Under the pieces are notes generated by a model, which was not told where the DNA came from, made no database searches, and worked only from the letters and a program-made list of their open reading frames with translations. The position numbers were made by a program, and so were the translations under genes. A DNA stretch of 64,000 bases from contig NZ_KE384401.1 in assembly GCF_000425585.1 (NCBI RefSeq), positions 212,051 through 276,050 on the forward strand, given 5' to 3'. This DNA comes from Terrimonas ferruginea DSM 30193. Lineage in GTDB: Bacteria; Bacteroidota; Bacteroidia; Chitinophagales; Chitinophagaceae. Below are positions 1 through 9,016 of the stretch, piece by piece. Position 1 is the first letter of the stretch. Every line of letters begins with the position of its first letter.

Positions 1-204
1 AATGGCTTGGCGGTTCATCTTCGGTAAAAAAAGCAGGACGACGGGGCGTCAAGATACAGGTTTATCGTTTAGCCACCATCCGTACTGCTACGGATTGATA
101 AACGCATTTGGCAGCAATGGCCGTGCCACAGTGTCAAATCCCGGTGTAAAAACAGCTCTCCGCAAGGCTGCAAACCTTATCTTTGCAGCCCTTAACACTT
201 TGAC
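1..204. other. Window edge and upstream region of the TPR gene
   Basis: I see no supported gene here. An open frame runs through most of it but shows no recognisable domain or start context. The one clear signal is the -7 box TATCTTTG at 178-185, which fits a start just before the gene at 205. Confidence 0.5.
178..185 (+). promoter_or_regulatory. Bacteroidota -7 promoter box
   Basis: TATCTTTG is an exact match to the Bacteroidota -7 consensus TAnnTTTG. If the final G lies near -4, transcription starts near 189, giving a leader of about 16 nt before the ATG at 205. I see no good -33 TTTG. Confidence 0.55.
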
Positions 205-855
205 ATGAAATTTTATAATCAACTGATAAAATACCGCCTCTGGATCGGCATCGCTTTGCTGGTGCTGGGTGGTTATGTGAATTATATCGCCGGTTTCTGG
301 CCCGCCTTCTTCCTTTACCTCGTAGGCGTGATCCTGATCCTCGGTCATTTTTTCTTCGGGCCCCTGCGCCTGATCCAGGAGTATATGGAAGCCGGTGATA
401 TGGACGGTGCGGAAAAAGTGCTCAATTCCATCCAGTTCCCCAACCTGCTTTATAAGCCCATCCGTTCCGTTTATTTCACCCTCAAGGGCAATATCGCCAT
501 GATGAAGCAGGACTTCGACGGCGCGGAAAAGATGATGAAAAAAGGCCTCGATCTGGGTATGCCCATGAAAGAAGCCGAAGGCGCCAGCTTATTGCAGATG
601 GGTATGCTGTCCATGCAGAAAAACGATCTCCGCCAGGCAGAAAGTTATATCCGCTCCGCCATCCGCAAAGGCCTGCCCGACAAAGAAAACGAAGCAGCCG
701 CTTACCTGCAGATGTGCAGCCTGATGATGAACAAACGCGAATTCCGCGCGGCCAAGGATTTTTTCCGCAAAGCCAAAGCGCTGAAGCCCACTACACCGCA
801 GATCGTTGATCAGATCAAACAGATCGAGAAATACATTACCCGCATCCCGGGGTAA
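205..855 (+). CDS. Membrane-anchored TPR protein
   Basis: A 216-residue protein with two hydrophobic segments near the N-terminus (about residues 10-27 and 30-50). The rest is helical and reads as three or four tetratricopeptide-type units, for example around LKGNIAMMKQDFDGAEKMM and LQMGMLSMQKNDLRQAESY. TPR arrays are protein-binding scaffolds. The layout suggests an inner-membrane protein with its TPR domain in the cytoplasm, but no partner can be named. The start at 205 sits 20 nt behind an exact TAnnTTTG box. The stop is followed directly by a heptad repeat array, so the gene probably ends its transcription unit. Confidence 0.75.
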   Translation: MKFYNQLIKYRLWIGIALLVLGGYVNYIAGFWPAFFLYLVGVILILGHFFFGPLRLIQEYMEAGDMDGAEKVLNSIQFPNLLYKPIRSVYFTLKGNIAMMKQDFDGAEKMMKKGLDLGMPMKEAEGASLLQMGMLSMQKNDLRQAESYIRSAIRKGLPDKENEAAAYLQMCSLMMNKREFRAAKDFFRKAKALKPTTPQIVDQIKQIEKYITRIPG

Positions 856-993
856 CGTGAATGGTGAATCGTCAATCGTGAATGGGGCGCCTGTTAATAG
901 TCAATGAACATTCTGGAAGGGAATGGCTGCACTGCCTGAAGGCTCCGCCGGCTGTTTCATTTTCACACTTCCACATTTACATATTTATACATT
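856..993. repeat. Heptad repeat array plus composite repeat copy
   Basis: From 856 the sequence runs in 7-bp words of the form GTGAATG, GTGAATC, GTCAATC, GTGAATG. At 949-990 it changes to GGCTGTTTCATTTTCACAC and further CACATTTAC-like words. That stretch is an inverted copy of the composite repeat at 45163-45206 and 46868-46898. Both families recur in many gaps of this window. Confidence 0.7.
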
Positions 994-1022
994 AAAAGCT
1001 GGCGGCACGCCAGCTTTTTTTA
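994..1022 (+). terminator. Intrinsic terminator between TPR gene and hexosaminidase gene
   Basis: AGCTGGCG (997-1004) pairs with CGCCAGCT (1008-1015) around a GCA loop. An A run precedes the stem and a T run to 1022 follows. It ends only 11 bp before the ATG of the GH20 gene. It can terminate the TPR transcript, and it can also form in a transcript that reads into the hexosaminidase gene. Confidence 0.75.
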
Positions 1023-1033
1023 TCTTGCCATAT

Positions 1034-2932
1034 ATGAAATCAATCTTCTCAGCTCTTGTAGCGTGTTTCCTGGCTGTGCAGGTTTTTGCGCAGTCTTCCG
1101 TATTGCCGGTTATTCCCGTGCCCGTTTCCTATACTTATGGAAATGGACAATACACGCTGCCCGCTTCCATCACCATCCTCACACCCGCTGATACGTTGAT
1201 CGCCAAAACCGGCGAGCGGCTGGCCGCTCAATTGCGGACTATTGCGGGCCGCAACGTGAAAGTGCTGGCAACCGATCAAAGAGCTTCGGGAGATTTTGTT
1301 TTCGTAATCGATAAAAGAATTCCCAAAGAAGGTTACCGCCTGCAGATCGAACCACGTGGTGTGCGCATCACGGGCGGTGGCCCTGCCGGTATTTTCTATG
1401 GCGTGCAAACCATGCTGCAGTTGTTTCCCGCCAGCATCGTCAGCAAAACCGCTCCTGTAGCAGAACAATGGATGCTGCCTTCCGTTACGGTGGAAGATTA
1501 TCCGCGCTTCGCCTGGCGCGGTATGATGCTCGACGTGGCAAGGCATTTTTTTACCAAACAACAGGTAAAGGATTTTATCGACCAGATGGTACAGTTTAAG
1601 TTCAACACGCTGCACCTTCACCTGGTAGACGACCAGGGATGGCGCCTCGAAATAAAAAGTTTACCCAAACTCACCGAGGTAGGCGCCTGGCGCGCCAACC
1701 GCGTTGGCCGCTGGGGCGATTTTACCAAACCCACTCCCGACGAACCCAAAACTTACGGCGGGTATTATACACAGGACGATATCCGCGAGTTACTCGCGTA
1801 TGCACGCGAACGTTTTGTGACCATCATTCCCGAGATCGATATTCCCGGGCATAGCCTCGCGGCGGTTGCCTCTTATCCGGAACTCACCTGCACCACCGAC
1901 AGCACTTACCAGGTAAATGCCGGCGAGCGGTTTATGATCTGGCCCGGCAACGGTACGTTCTACGGCACACTCGATAATACATTGTGCCCCGCCAATGAAA
2001 AAGTATACGAGTTCCTCGATAAAGTATTTACCGAAGTAGCGGCCTTGTTTCCTGCGGAATACATTCACATGGGTGGCGACGAATGCTACAAAGGTTTCTG
2101 GGAAAAGAGCAAGGCCGTGAGCGACCTGATGAAGCGCGAGAAATTAAAAGACATGCACGAAGTGCAAAGCTATTTTGTAAAACGCGTGGGCAAGATCATT
2201 GCTTCCAAAGGCAAAAAAATGATGGGTTGGGATGAGATCATGGAAGGCGGACTGGCACCCGGCGCAGCCGTAATGAGCTGGCGCGGCATGAAAGGTGGCA
2301 CCGAAGCCGCCACGGCCAAACACCAGGTGGTGATGTCGCCCAACGAGTTTGCCTACCACGATCTTTACCAGGGCGATCCGATTGCGGAACCGCCGACCTA
2401 CTCAAAAGTATTGCTCAATAAGGCTTATGAGTTTGATCCCGTGCCTCCCGGCGTGGACCCGCAATACATTTTAGGCGGACAATGTAATCTCTGGAGCGAA
2501 CGCCTCTGGACCGTCCGCCATATGCAGTACATGCTGTGGCCGCGCGGGCTGGCAACAGCCGAATCCGTATGGTCGCCAAAAGAAAAGAAAGACTGGACCG
2601 GTTTTATCGGTCGCGTGGAAAATCAAATGAAAAGATTTGATGAAGCCGAAGTGAATTATTCGCGCAGCATGTACGATCCGGCTTTTATCGCCAAAAAAGA
2701 TGCGAAAGGGGAACTCAGCATTGAAATGACGACGCAGATAGCCGGACTCACCATTCATTATAGTTTCGATGAATTTTTCCCGGATCGTTTTTATCCGGCG
2801 TATACAAAACCATTGAGCGTGCCGAAGGATGCCGCCAACCTGAAAGTGGTGACGTATCGTGGTAAGGAACAAGTGGGCAAGATCATCAACATGCCTGTAG
2901 CCGAGCTGCGCAAACGCGCCGGTATTAAATAA
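1034..2932 (+). CDS. Beta-N-acetylhexosaminidase, GH20
   Basis: A 632-residue secreted glycosidase expected to remove terminal beta-linked GlcNAc or GalNAc from chitin fragments, peptidoglycan fragments or glycans. The chosen ATG gives a clean signal peptide ending in VQVFAQ; the longer frame from 923 would be encoded by repeat and terminator sequence and is rejected. An N-terminal GH20b-type domain (about residues 25-150) precedes the TIM barrel. The catalytic Asp-Glu pair is in HMGGDEC (D349, E350), where the Glu is the acid/base and the Asp orients the substrate N-acetyl group. WRGMMLDVARHF and the late WSERLW motif are also typical. A C-terminal beta-rich tail completes the protein. The WYL regulator follows after 6 bp. 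Confidence 0.93.
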   Translation: MKSIFSALVACFLAVQVFAQSSVLPVIPVPVSYTYGNGQYTLPASITILTPADTLIAKTGERLAAQLRTIAGRNVKVLATDQRASGDFVFVIDKRIPKEGYRLQIEPRGVRITGGGPAGIFYGVQTMLQLFPASIVSKTAPVAEQWMLPSVTVEDYPRFAWRGMMLDVARHFFTKQQVKDFIDQMVQFKFNTLHLHLVDDQGWRLEIKSLPKLTEVGAWRANRVGRWGDFTKPTPDEPKTYGGYYTQDDIRELLAYARERFVTIIPEIDIPGHSLAAVASYPELTCTTDSTYQVNAGERFMIWPGNGTFYGTLDNTLCPANEKVYEFLDKVFTEVAALFPAEYIHMGGDECYKGFWEKSKAVSDLMKREKLKDMHEVQSYFVKRVGKIIASKGKKMMGWDEIMEGGLAPGAAVMSWRGMKGGTEAATAKHQVVMSPNEFAYHDLYQGDPIAEPPTYSKVLLNKAYEFDPVPPGVDPQYILGGQCNLWSERLWTVRHMQYMLWPRGLATAESVWSPKEKKDWTGFIGRVENQMKRFDEAEVNYSRSMYDPAFIAKKDAKGELSIEMTTQIAGLTIHYSFDEFFPDRFYPAYTKPLSVPKDAANLKVVTYRGKEQVGKIINMPVAELRKRAGIK

Positions 2933-2938
2933 ATTCTT

Positions 2939-3913
2939 ATGAATCGCATTGATCGTGTTACCGCCATACTGATCCAGTTGCAATCACGCAAAGTGGTGAA
3001 GGCACAGGATATTGCCGATCGCTTCGGCATTAGTCTGCGCACGGTTTACCGCGATATCAAAACATTGGAAGAAGCCGGCATTCCGTTATACGGAGAAGCG
3101 GGCATCGGCTATTCGATCATGGATGGCTACCGTTTGCCGCCGGTGATGTTTACCAAAGAAGAAGCCACGGCCTTTCTCACAGCCGAAAAGCTGATCGAGA
3201 AAATGACGGACGCTTCTACCGACGAAAGTTATAAATCCGCGATGTACAAAGTGCGCGCAGTACTTCGCTCAACGGAAAAAGATTTCCTGGAAACGCTCGA
3301 TAACCAGATACAGGTTTTTAAAAGAAGCCGTAAAAGCCTCGAGGATAAACCACCTGCCCTGCAAACGATCCTGAAAGGTATCGCCGGCAAACAGGTATTG
3401 CGGATCAATTATTTTGCGCAGCACAACCAGCAAAAAAGCGAACGTGAAGTGGAGCCGCTGGGTATCTTTTACCTGGAAAATTTCTGGCACCTCATCGGCT
3501 GGTGCCGCCTTCGCAAAGCTTACCGCGATTTTCGCGTAGACCGCATTTCTTCCATTCGCCTGAGCGAAGAAGTTTTTAAAAAAGATCATCCGAGCCTGGA
3601 AGAGTATATCGAAGAAAGAAAAAAAGACAAGCACGAACTCGTAAGCGTGGTGCTGATGGTTGAAAAAGATATTTGTCACTGGCTCGACGAACAGAAGTAT
3701 TTCAGCGGCTTTATTTCACAACACGAAACAGCGGAGGGCATGGAAATGCATTTCCTTACCTCCAGCATCGAAGGCTTCGCCTGCTGGTTCATGATGTTCG
3801 GAGAGCGTGCGCGCATTATTGAACCCGAAGCCTTACGTGAGCGCGTGGTGGAAATGGCGGAAAGCGTGTTGAGGAAGGTAGGGGGTAATACAGTGCTAAG
3901 TAATAAGTATTAA
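2939..3913 (+). CDS. WYL-domain transcriptional regulator
   Basis: A 324-residue regulator of the YafY/PafC type. An N-terminal winged helix-turn-helix (about residues 1-60, including the DRFGISLRTVYRDIKTLEEAG segment) is followed by a linker and a WYL domain (about 140-220, core FWHLIGWCRLRKAYRDFRVDRI). A WCX-like C-terminal domain ends the protein. WYL domains sense ligands, often nucleic acids or nucleotides. It lies 6 bp behind the GH20 gene, so the two are probably cotranscribed; whether it controls GH20 is unknown. The last codons, VLSNKY, lie inside an intergenic repeat (GTGCTAAGTAATAAGTATTAA), so the stop codon is supplied by the repeat. The ancestral protein probably ended a few residues earlier. 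Confidence 0.88.
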   Translation: MNRIDRVTAILIQLQSRKVVKAQDIADRFGISLRTVYRDIKTLEEAGIPLYGEAGIGYSIMDGYRLPPVMFTKEEATAFLTAEKLIEKMTDASTDESYKSAMYKVRAVLRSTEKDFLETLDNQIQVFKRSRKSLEDKPPALQTILKGIAGKQVLRINYFAQHNQQKSEREVEPLGIFYLENFWHLIGWCRLRKAYRDFRVDRISSIRLSEEVFKKDHPSLEEYIEERKKDKHELVSVVLMVEKDICHWLDEQKYFSGFISQHETAEGMEMHFLTSSIEGFACWFMMFGERARIIEPEALRERVVEMAESVLRKVGGNTVLSNKY

Positions 3914-4025
3914 GTTATAAGTAATTTCTTTGCTCCCTTATGGAGCTTCAGTTATCACGCAAAGGCGCTAAGTAATTAAGGCGCAATTGACGATTCACGA
4001 TTGACTATTCACGACGGACCACGAA
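3897..4025. repeat. Intergenic word-repeat cluster
   Basis: Three dispersed families sit side by side. TAAGTAATAAGTATTAAG words occupy 3897-3930. TCACGCAAAGGCGC lies around 3957-3970. Heptads of the form ATTGACGATTCACGATTGAC occupy about 3987-4012. The family-C words overlap the stop codon of the WYL gene. Confidence 0.65.
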
Positions 4026-4043
4026 CTTTTCAACTTTAGAAGA

Positions 4044-7000
4044 ATGTCATTCCAAAAAGAACAAGCGGAGATTTTTTTTAACGAGCAATATCAACGGCTG
4101 AATGAACAGCAGCGCAAAGCCGTGGACACCATCGAAGGACCGGTGATGGTGATCGCAGGTCCGGGTACGGGCAAGACGCAGATCCTCGCAACGCGCATCG
4201 GGAAAATATTATTGCAAACGGACGCAGGCCCCGAAAACATTCTTTGCCTTACCTATACCGAGGCAGGCGTGGTAGCCATGCGCAAACGCCTGCAGCAATT
4301 CATCGGCCCCGATGCTTACCGCGTCAACATTTATACCTTCCACGCTTTTTGCAACGATATCATCCAGGAAAATCTATCGCTTTTTGAAAAGACCTCCCTC
4401 GATCCTATCTCCGATCTGGAAAAGATTCAGCTCTTCAAAGAACTGATCGATAGTTTCCCCAAAAATCATCCGCTCAAACGTTATCGCGGCGATGTATATT
4501 TTGAAGTAAACAACCTGCAATCACTCTTCAGTACCATGAAGCGCGAAGGCTGGACACCCGCTTATATCAGTCAGAAAATCGACGAGTATTTAACCGATCT
4601 TCCCACGCGCGATGCTTATATCGCCAAACGCAAAACCGGCAACTTTCAGAAAGGCGATGTACGCTGGGATAAAATAGAAGAAGAAAAGGAAAAAAAAGAA
4701 AAGCTGCGCGCTGCCGTCAATGAATTTGACCGCTTCCAGGAACTCATGCGCCGCCGCAACCGCTACGATTTCGACGACATGATCAACTGGGTGATCAAAG
4801 CCTTTGAAGGAAATAAAGGACTGCTGTCTACTTACCAGGAAAAGTTTCAATACATCCTGGTCGATGAATACCAGGATACCAGTGGTACGCAAAACCGCCT
4901 GGTGGAACTGCTGATCAGTTTCTGGGAAAAGCCCAACGTATTCGTAGTGGGCGATGACGACCAAAGCATCTACCGTTTCCAGGGTGCCAACGTGGAGAAT
5001 ATGCTCGACTTTGCGCATCAGTACCGCAATGACCTGATGACGGTGATCCTCACCAACAATTATCGTTCTACACAACCCATTCTCGATATTTCAAAAGCGC
5101 TGATCGATCGCAACGAAGAACGGTTGGTGCGTAAGATCGAAGGGCTGAGTAAAGAATTGCTTTCATCCAATCCCGCACACGCCGGGCTCTTGAATCAGCC
5201 GGTACTCCGCGAATATGAAACGCAACGCGCCGAAATGATCGGCATTACCACGCAGGTACAGCAATGGCTGGATGAAGGCGTGGCTCCCGGACGTATCAGT
5301 ATCATTTACCGGGAAAATAAATACGGAGAAGAACTCGCCACCTATTTTAAGTTGCTGGGTATGCCCGTGTACAGCAAGCGGCACGTAAATATTCTGCATC
5401 TGCCGTTCGGACAAAAGATCGTATTGCTGTTGAAATATCTTGCGGCCGAACACGACACACCTTACGGCGGCGATGAGATGTTGTTTGAATTATTGCATTT
5501 CGACTGGTTCCATATTTCTCCGATAGAAATCGCCAAGCTGAGCATGGAAGTAGCAGAAAGACGTTTTGGGGAAAACCGTACGTCGATGCGGCAATTGCTG
5601 GCCGAGCGCGCCAATGCGCCTGCTCGCGACCTGTTCAGCGCCGGTCCTCATGAAGCTTTCAGCAATGTGTCAAAGATTTTAGAGCAGCTCATTGCCGATG
5701 TGCCGAATGTGACCCTGCAGAATTTGTTTGAACGCATCATCCGCACAACCGGTTTGCTGCAGCACGTAATGAACAGCGAAGAAAAACATTGGCTGTTGCA
5801 GATACTGACGGCATTTTTTGATTTTGTAAAAGAAGAAACACGCCGCGCACCCACACTCAACCTCGAGCAATTGGTACAACTCATTTCCCTGATGGAAAAA
5901 GAAGGCATAGCGCTCTCGCTGGTACAGGTTAGCGGCAACGATAAAGGCGTCAACCTGCTTACTTCACACGGTTCGAAAGGACTGGAATACGAGTACGTGA
6001 TCATTGCCGGCTGTAATGCTGCCTTCTGGGAAAAGAAACGCAAGCCCGGCGGCGGTTACAGCCTGCCGGACACCATGTTCAGCTCGCAGCCGGTATCCAG
6101 TGATGAAGAAGAATTGCGCCGTTTATTTTATGTGGCACTGACCCGGGCCGAGCGGCATTTATATATATCCTACAGCCGTTTCCGTACGGATGGCAAAGAA
6201 CTCGAACCATCGATGTTTATTGCGGAAATACTCGACCGCCATTTATTGCCGGTAGAAAAAATAATCCTCGATACCGAAGTAGAAGATCGTTTTGCGGCCC
6301 TGCCTTTCGGCGAAACACTGCGGCCGGAGATTGCGCACATGGAAGAGGCTTTCATCGAACGTTTGCTGGAAAAATTTGTGATGAACGTTACGGCATTGAG
6401 CAATTACCTCAAATGTCCGCTCGAGTTTTATTACCGCAACCTGGTACGTATTCCCTCACCAAAAAACGAAGCCACCGAATTTGGTTCATCGGTGCACCAC
6501 GCGCTGGAACAATTGTTCCGCAAAATGCTGGACGATGCCGACAAGCAATTTCCCTCCAAAGAAACCTTTATCGCCGACTTCGATTGGTACATGTACCGCC
6601 ACCGCGAAAGTTTTACGCGCGAAGAATTTGAGCGGAGAATGGAATACGGTCATGAAGTGCTGGCCAATTATTACGATACCTATATCAACCGTTTCAACCG
6701 CATCGTGGCCATCGAACGGAATATCCGCAATGTGGTAGTGGAAGGCGTGCCGTTGAAAGGGAAACTGGATAAGCTGGAATTTGATGGCAAGTCGGTAAAC
6801 GTGGTCGATTATAAAACCGGCGATCCCGAAAAAGCGCTGGCCAAACTCAAAGGTCCGTCGGACAAAGAGCCGCATGGCGGCGATTATTGGCGCCAGGCGG
6901 TGTTCTATAAACTGCTGGTGGATCATTACGAGAAAAAAGACTGGAAAGTGGTGAGCAGCGAGTTCGACTTCATTGAACCGGACAAGAAGAAAAACTACCG

Positions 7001-7196
7001 CAAGGAAAAAGTGATCATCACACCGGAGGACACGGCGGCCGTTTTACAGCAAATCCGCGAAACCTGGGATAAAATTCAGGCCAAAGACTTTTATACCGGT
7101 TGCGGAAAACAGGATTGTCATTGGTGCAACTTTGTGAAGACCAACGAACTGGCGGTGGCGATGCATGAGCAGGAAGAGGATAACCTGGAAAGCTGA
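4044..7196 (+). CDS. UvrD/AddA-type helicase fused to Fe-S PD-(D/E)XK nuclease
   Basis: A 1050-residue single-chain DNA helicase-nuclease of superfamily 1, probably processing DNA ends for recombination. Walker A is GPGTGKTQ (about residue 38) and Walker B is DEYQDT (about 273). Motif III is VVGDDDQSIYRFQGA, and the late motifs are SHGSKGLEYEYVII and FYVALTRAERHLY. The C-terminal nuclease (about 780-1040) has GSSVHHALEQ, GKLDKLEF, DYKTG and YWRQAVFY. It also carries four cysteines, C791, C1020, C1025 and C1028, spaced as in the iron-staple nuclease domains of AddB, AdnAB and Cas4. All catalytic and cluster residues are present. It most resembles mycobacterial AdnA/AdnB in layout. No partner subunit or recombinase gene lies beside it; recR is about 1.8 kb downstream. 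Confidence 0.88.
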   Translation: MSFQKEQAEIFFNEQYQRLNEQQRKAVDTIEGPVMVIAGPGTGKTQILATRIGKILLQTDAGPENILCLTYTEAGVVAMRKRLQQFIGPDAYRVNIYTFHAFCNDIIQENLSLFEKTSLDPISDLEKIQLFKELIDSFPKNHPLKRYRGDVYFEVNNLQSLFSTMKREGWTPAYISQKIDEYLTDLPTRDAYIAKRKTGNFQKGDVRWDKIEEEKEKKEKLRAAVNEFDRFQELMRRRNRYDFDDMINWVIKAFEGNKGLLSTYQEKFQYILVDEYQDTSGTQNRLVELLISFWEKPNVFVVGDDDQSIYRFQGANVENMLDFAHQYRNDLMTVILTNNYRSTQPILDISKALIDRNEERLVRKIEGLSKELLSSNPAHAGLLNQPVLREYETQRAEMIGITTQVQQWLDEGVAPGRISIIYRENKYGEELATYFKLLGMPVYSKRHVNILHLPFGQKIVLLLKYLAAEHDTPYGGDEMLFELLHFDWFHISPIEIAKLSMEVAERRFGENRTSMRQLLAERANAPARDLFSAGPHEAFSNVSKILEQLIADVPNVTLQNLFERIIRTTGLLQHVMNSEEKHWLLQILTAFFDFVKEETRRAPTLNLEQLVQLISLMEKEGIALSLVQVSGNDKGVNLLTSHGSKGLEYEYVIIAGCNAAFWEKKRKPGGGYSLPDTMFSSQPVSSDEEELRRLFYVALTRAERHLYISYSRFRTDGKELEPSMFIAEILDRHLLPVEKIILDTEVEDRFAALPFGETLRPEIAHMEEAFIERLLEKFVMNVTALSNYLKCPLEFYYRNLVRIPSPKNEATEFGSSVHHALEQLFRKMLDDADKQFPSKETFIADFDWYMYRHRESFTREEFERRMEYGHEVLANYYDTYINRFNRIVAIERNIRNVVVEGVPLKGKLDKLEFDGKSVNVVDYKTGDPEKALAKLKGPSDKEPHGGDYWRQAVFYKLLVDHYEKKDWKVVSSEFDFIEPDKKKNYRKEKVIITPEDTAAVLQQIRETWDKIQAKDFYTGCGKQDCHWCNFVKTNELAVAMHEQEEDNLES

Positions 7197-7210
7197 GGAT
7201 TATAGCGCCT

Positions 7211-7286
7211 CCGTTGGTCTCCCGACCAACGGCAATGCAAGGACTTCTGATTCGGGCACCCTCTTGTTGGTCGGGAGACCAACAAG
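7211..7286. repeat. Inverted hairpin doublet (REPIN-like)
   Basis: Two hairpins with the same core face in opposite directions. The first is CCGTTGGTC, loop TCCC, GACCAACGG (7211-7232). The second is CTTGTTGGTC, loop GGGA, GACCAACAAG (7263-7286). The core of one is the reverse complement of the other, and the two loops are complementary. This is the arrangement of REP doublets mobilised by RAYT transposases in other bacteria. No such transposase lies in the window. Confidence 0.75.
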
Positions 7287-7447
7287 GGCGAGAGGGCTGT
7301 TGGCCGGGATGCCAGTGCAAGAATCTGAACACGCATTATCTCCCGGGCGATTAACAAAGAAATGTTAAACATTGCCGCTTCTGATTGCTTCTTCGCGCCA
7401 GGTTCTGTTTTATGACAAACCCTGCAAGCCATTTGCCCCAAACAAAC

Positions 7448-7455
7448 TAAGTTTG
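7448..7455 (+). promoter_or_regulatory. -7 promoter box before the Ig-like lipoprotein
   Basis: TAAGTTTG matches TAnnTTTG exactly. The predicted transcript would start around 7459, only a few nucleotides before the ATG at 7466. Confidence 0.5.
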
Positions 7456-7465
7456 CAAACTCATT

Positions 7466-8992
7466 ATGCGTCTGGTCCGAATCATATCCCCGCTCACCAT
7501 CTTACTGCTGATACTGGCTGCTTTTGCCGGCAGCCCCGGTTGTGCCAATATCATTCCTCCTGAAGGTGGTCCGCGTGACAGCCTCGCACCGAGGGCAATT
7601 GCTGTCCGCCCGGCGGACTCTACCCGCAACTTCAGTGAGCGTCGCATCACCTTCAACTTCGACGAATACGTAGAAGTGCAAAATGCCCAGCAGAACCTGG
7701 TGGTATCGCCTCTCCCCAAGAACATGCCGATCGTAGAGGCCAAGCTCAAAACAGTTACCGTCAGGATCCGCGATACGCTGGAACCCAATACCACCTATGC
7801 CCTCAACTTCACCAAAGTGATCAAGGACGTGAATGAAGGCAACGAGGTAAAAGATTTCATTTACGTATTCAGTACCGGCCCAACCATCGATTCGCTTGAA
7901 TTGTCAGGCCTGGTAGTGCTCGCCGAAAACGAGAAGGCAGACAGCACGCTCACCGTTATGCTGCACACCAGCAATGTTGATTCGGCGGTGATCAAAGAGC
8001 GTCCGCGTTATATTGCCCGCCTCGACGCTGAGGGGCATTTCCATTTCCGGTTCCTGGCCCCCGGCACTTACTATCTCTATGCAATGAAAGATGAAGGCGG
8101 CGCTTACCGGTATATGAAGCGTTCGCAATTATTTGCCTTTGCAGATTCTGCTGTCAAGCTGGACGGGACACCCCATGTTCCGGTAAAACTTTACGCTTAT
8201 TCGATTCCCGAGCCACCCAAGCCCGCGAGCAGTCAGACCAATACAAGAAAAGACAACAACGACCGCCGTTTGCGTTACCAGAACAATATCGGCGCCTCGC
8301 ATGATCTGCTGAATGATGTGGTGTTTACCTTCGAAACACCCCTTAAAAGATTCGATTCCTCCAAAGTCCGCTTCACCACCGATACCTTGTTTACGCCTGT
8401 TACATCCGGTTATCGCTGGGAAATGGATAGCACGTCTACCAAACTCACGTTTAAATATCCCTGGCAGGAAAATACATCGTATGCTTTCCTGTTCGACAAA
8501 GATTTTGCCACGGATACATTGGGCAAAGAATTGTTGAAAGCGGATACCATCAGGTTCGTTACCAAAAGAAAGATCGATTATGGCGAACTGCGGCTGCGTT
8601 TCCGCAACCTGGATATGAGCAGCAACCCTTTGTTATTGTTTATCCAGAACAACGAAACGAAAAAGGCGGTGCCGCTTACGAGTGAGAACTTCTATGATCC
8701 CTTGTTCATTCCCGGTGAATATGATCTGCGCATTGTAAACGACCGTAATAAAAATGGCAAATGGGATCCGGGCGATTTCTTCAACGGGCGCCGTCAGCCG
8801 GAAAAAGTGATTCCGCTGAGCCGCATGATCAATGTAAAAGCCAATTGGGAAAACGAGGTGGAGATTGATGTCCGCCAGGCTTCACAACCCGGGCAGGGCC
8901 AGACGCCCGGAGGACGCAGACCTGCCGGTTCCACGCCGGGTGGTCAGCCGCGCCCCCAGCGAACCATAACCGACGCGCCGCTTCAGCGATAA
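7466..8992 (+). CDS. Ig-like domain lipoprotein
   Basis: A 508-residue exported lipoprotein. The N-terminus is a lipoprotein signal with a cysteine in GSPGCAN. An Ig-like domain of the SbsA type follows, seen in PRAIAVRPADSTRNF, ITFNFDEYVEVQN and the strand ending in YALNFTKVIKD. Two further beta-rich regions and an EF-like NDRNKNGKWDPGDF segment lead to a Gly/Pro/Arg-rich tail with PGQGQTPGGRRPAGS. Proteins of this layout are common in Bacteroidota and their function is not known. The recR start follows after 24 bp, but recR has its own promoter box. Confidence 0.78.
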   Translation: MRLVRIISPLTILLLILAAFAGSPGCANIIPPEGGPRDSLAPRAIAVRPADSTRNFSERRITFNFDEYVEVQNAQQNLVVSPLPKNMPIVEAKLKTVTVRIRDTLEPNTTYALNFTKVIKDVNEGNEVKDFIYVFSTGPTIDSLELSGLVVLAENEKADSTLTVMLHTSNVDSAVIKERPRYIARLDAEGHFHFRFLAPGTYYLYAMKDEGGAYRYMKRSQLFAFADSAVKLDGTPHVPVKLYAYSIPEPPKPASSQTNTRKDNNDRRLRYQNNIGASHDLLNDVVFTFETPLKRFDSSKVRFTTDTLFTPVTSGYRWEMDSTSTKLTFKYPWQENTSYAFLFDKDFATDTLGKELLKADTIRFVTKRKIDYGELRLRFRNLDMSSNPLLLFIQNNETKKAVPLTSENFYDPLFIPGEYDLRIVNDRNKNGKWDPGDFFNGRRQPEKVIPLSRMINVKANWENEVEIDVRQASQPGQGQTPGGRRPAGSTPGGQPRPQRTITDAPLQR

Positions 8993-9004
8993 GCCACGTG
9001 TCCG

Positions 9005-9012
9005 TATCTTTG
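9005..9012 (+). promoter_or_regulatory. -7 promoter box implying a leaderless recR transcript
   Basis: TATCTTTG ends 4 bp before the recR ATG at 9017. If the last G is at about -4, the transcript starts at or within a base or so of the A of the start codon. Confidence 0.55.
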
Positions 9013-9016
9013 TACT

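Noticed and set aside
2..208. 68-residue open frame at the left edge
   Set aside because: It has no recognisable family and overlaps the promoter of the TPR gene.
856..905. CRISPR-like array
   Set aside because: The units are 7 bp with no spacers, and no cas genes are in the window. The same holds for the other heptad arrays.
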